DNA of 6,882 nucleotides, taken from assembly GCA_035279785.1 (NCBI GenBank), contig DATEHC010000033.1:1-6882 (forward strand). Reading direction: 5' to 3'. The position numbers and the translations under genes were made by a program. The DNA comes from 40CM-4-65-16 sp035279785 (GTDB lineage Bacteria; Chloroflexota; Dormibacteria; Dormibacterales; Dormibacteraceae). Positions within the stretch are counted from its first letter, which is position 1. Each line of letters starts with the position of its first letter. Shown here piece after piece: positions 6,031 through 6,882 of this stretch. The notes under the pieces were generated by a model. It saw only the letters and a list, made by a program, of their open reading frames with translations, did no database searches and was not told the origin of the DNA.

Positions 6031-6882
6031 CTAGGTATAGGACTGCAGCGTTGAGGCGATCGGCACGTTGGGGTCGGCCGCGTTCTCGCAGATCGCGAAG
6101 TCGATCGGCCACTTGGACACGCCCTGCTTCCACTGACCGCCGATGATCGGCGTGCTCACGACTCCCGAAACCGGCGACGTGCCCGGTCCGAAGTTGGGGT
6201 TCTTGGTCCAGTCGAGGTTGCCGACCGGGGTTTCGACCGTGAGCGTCTTCATCGCGTCGACGATCTTCTGCTTGCTCTTCGGGTCGCCGCTCGCTTTCAG
6301 CACCGCGGCGGCGACGTCGAACAGCGACATGCTCGCTCCGAGCTGCTGGTTCCACTGCTTGCCGGTCGCCGACTCGTAGCCGTCGCCGAGCTGCTTGCTC
6401 GTCATGCCCGTGAGCGACGACTTGTACGGCCACGTCGGCGCCCAGTACACGCCGGACGCGAGCTTGTTGCCGATGGCCCCGAGCGACGTGACCTGGGACG
6501 GGAAAAGGCCCGTCTTTGCGATCTGGCCGATCTTCACGTGCTTCGTGTAACCCTGCTGCGCGGCCTGCTGCCAGAACGTCGCGAAGTCGGGTGGGATCGG
6601 GAAGGTGTTGAAGATCTGACAGTCCTCGGCGATGAACTTCTGGATCTGCGCGCTGTAGTCGTTGGTCCCGTCTTCGTACGCGCCCGGGTCGACGATCGTG
6701 TAGCCGGCGCTCTTGAGCAGCGGACCGAGCGCGCCACGAATCGCGTTGCCGTCCGCGTCGTTCGGCCACATCACGCCGACCTTCTTGTTGGTCTGCACCT
6801 GCGGCCACAGGTGCGTGTAGGCGAGGAAGAACTGGAAGACGCCGAAGCAGTAGTGGAACGTCCACTTGAAGGGCGTCGGCTG
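6031..6882 (-). CDS. Type 1 periplasmic (extracytoplasmic) substrate-binding protein of the Liv-type importer (5' partial)
   Basis: The C-terminal 283 residues of a Peripla_BP_6/LivK-like binding protein that captures the substrate outside the membrane and delivers it to the LivHM channel. The reading frame runs unbroken off the right edge, so the signal peptide and about the first 100-150 residues are not visible. Numbering from the edge, FKWTFHYCFGVFQFF (5-19) leads to TNKKVGVMWPNDADGN (31-46), the start of the second Rossmann-like lobe. It continues with DPGAYEDG and DYSAQIQKF, then PPDFATFWQQAAQQG, GLFPSQVTSLG and YKSSLTGM. These blocks resemble a binding-protein subgroup seen beside LivG proteins with the LGLL-type signature, and differ from classical E. 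coli LivK. It ends with TAG at 6031-6033, inside the presumed livG N-terminal coding region. It is the first visible gene of the operon; its ligand is unknown. Confidence 0.88.
   Translation of the reverse strand, partial: QPTPFKWTFHYCFGVFQFFLAYTHLWPQVQTNKKVGVMWPNDADGNAIRGALGPLLKSAGYTIVDPGAYEDGTNDYSAQIQKFIAEDCQIFNTFPIPPDFATFWQQAAQQGYTKHVKIGQIAKTGLFPSQVTSLGAIGNKLASGVYWAPTWPYKSSLTGMTSKQLGDGYESATGKQWNQQLGASMSLFDVAAAVLKASGDPKSKQKIVDAMKTLTVETPVGNLDWTKNPNFGPGTSPVSGVVSTPIIGGQWKQGVSKWPIDFAICENAADPNVPIASTLQSYT

Overview
The window is GC-rich (about two-thirds G+C by eye), tightly packed bacterial chromosome with GTG starts and 4-base gene overlaps. These traits, plus the look of the aminotransferase and the transporter proteins, suggest a high-GC soil or environmental bacterium. 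An actinobacterial lineage is my first guess and a proteobacterial one is possible; nothing here fixes the taxon. No rRNA, tRNA, CRISPR array, transposase or phage gene was seen.

Left part, + strand (1-2211): the 3' three-quarters of a class III PLP aminotransferase (its start is off the left edge) overlaps a PaaK-type (phenylacetate-CoA ligase-like) adenylate-forming acyl-CoA ligase. The two reading frames overlap by about 60 bases, so they are probably co-transcribed. A 94-bp gap between convergent genes follows (2212-2305). It holds two near-identical 22-bp interrupted palindromes spaced exactly 42 bp apart, the only non-coding structure of note in the window.

Right part, - strand (2306-6882, read right to left): a HAAT/Liv-type ABC importer operon in the order substrate-binding protein (start off the right edge), livG-type ATPase, livF-type ATPase, livH-type permease, livM-type permease, then a MarR-family regulator. 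Junctions are GTGA (livG/livF), ATGA (livF/livH) and GTGA (livH/livM). The marR ribosome-binding site overlaps the livM stop codon. The whole set looks translationally coupled, with the regulator as the last gene. The promoter of this operon is outside the window.

Inferred biology: Liv-type importers next to CoA ligases and MarR regulators recur in catabolic loci for aromatic or other carboxylic acids. In those systems the importer brings in an acid, the ligase makes the acyl-CoA, and a MarR protein senses acid or acyl-CoA. Here the ligase and aminotransferase are convergent with the transporter, so a shared pathway is a hypothesis. The most checkable oddities are the tandem palindromes, a livG gene with no ATG/GTG/TTG codon in front of its conserved N-terminus, and the placement of marR at the operon end.
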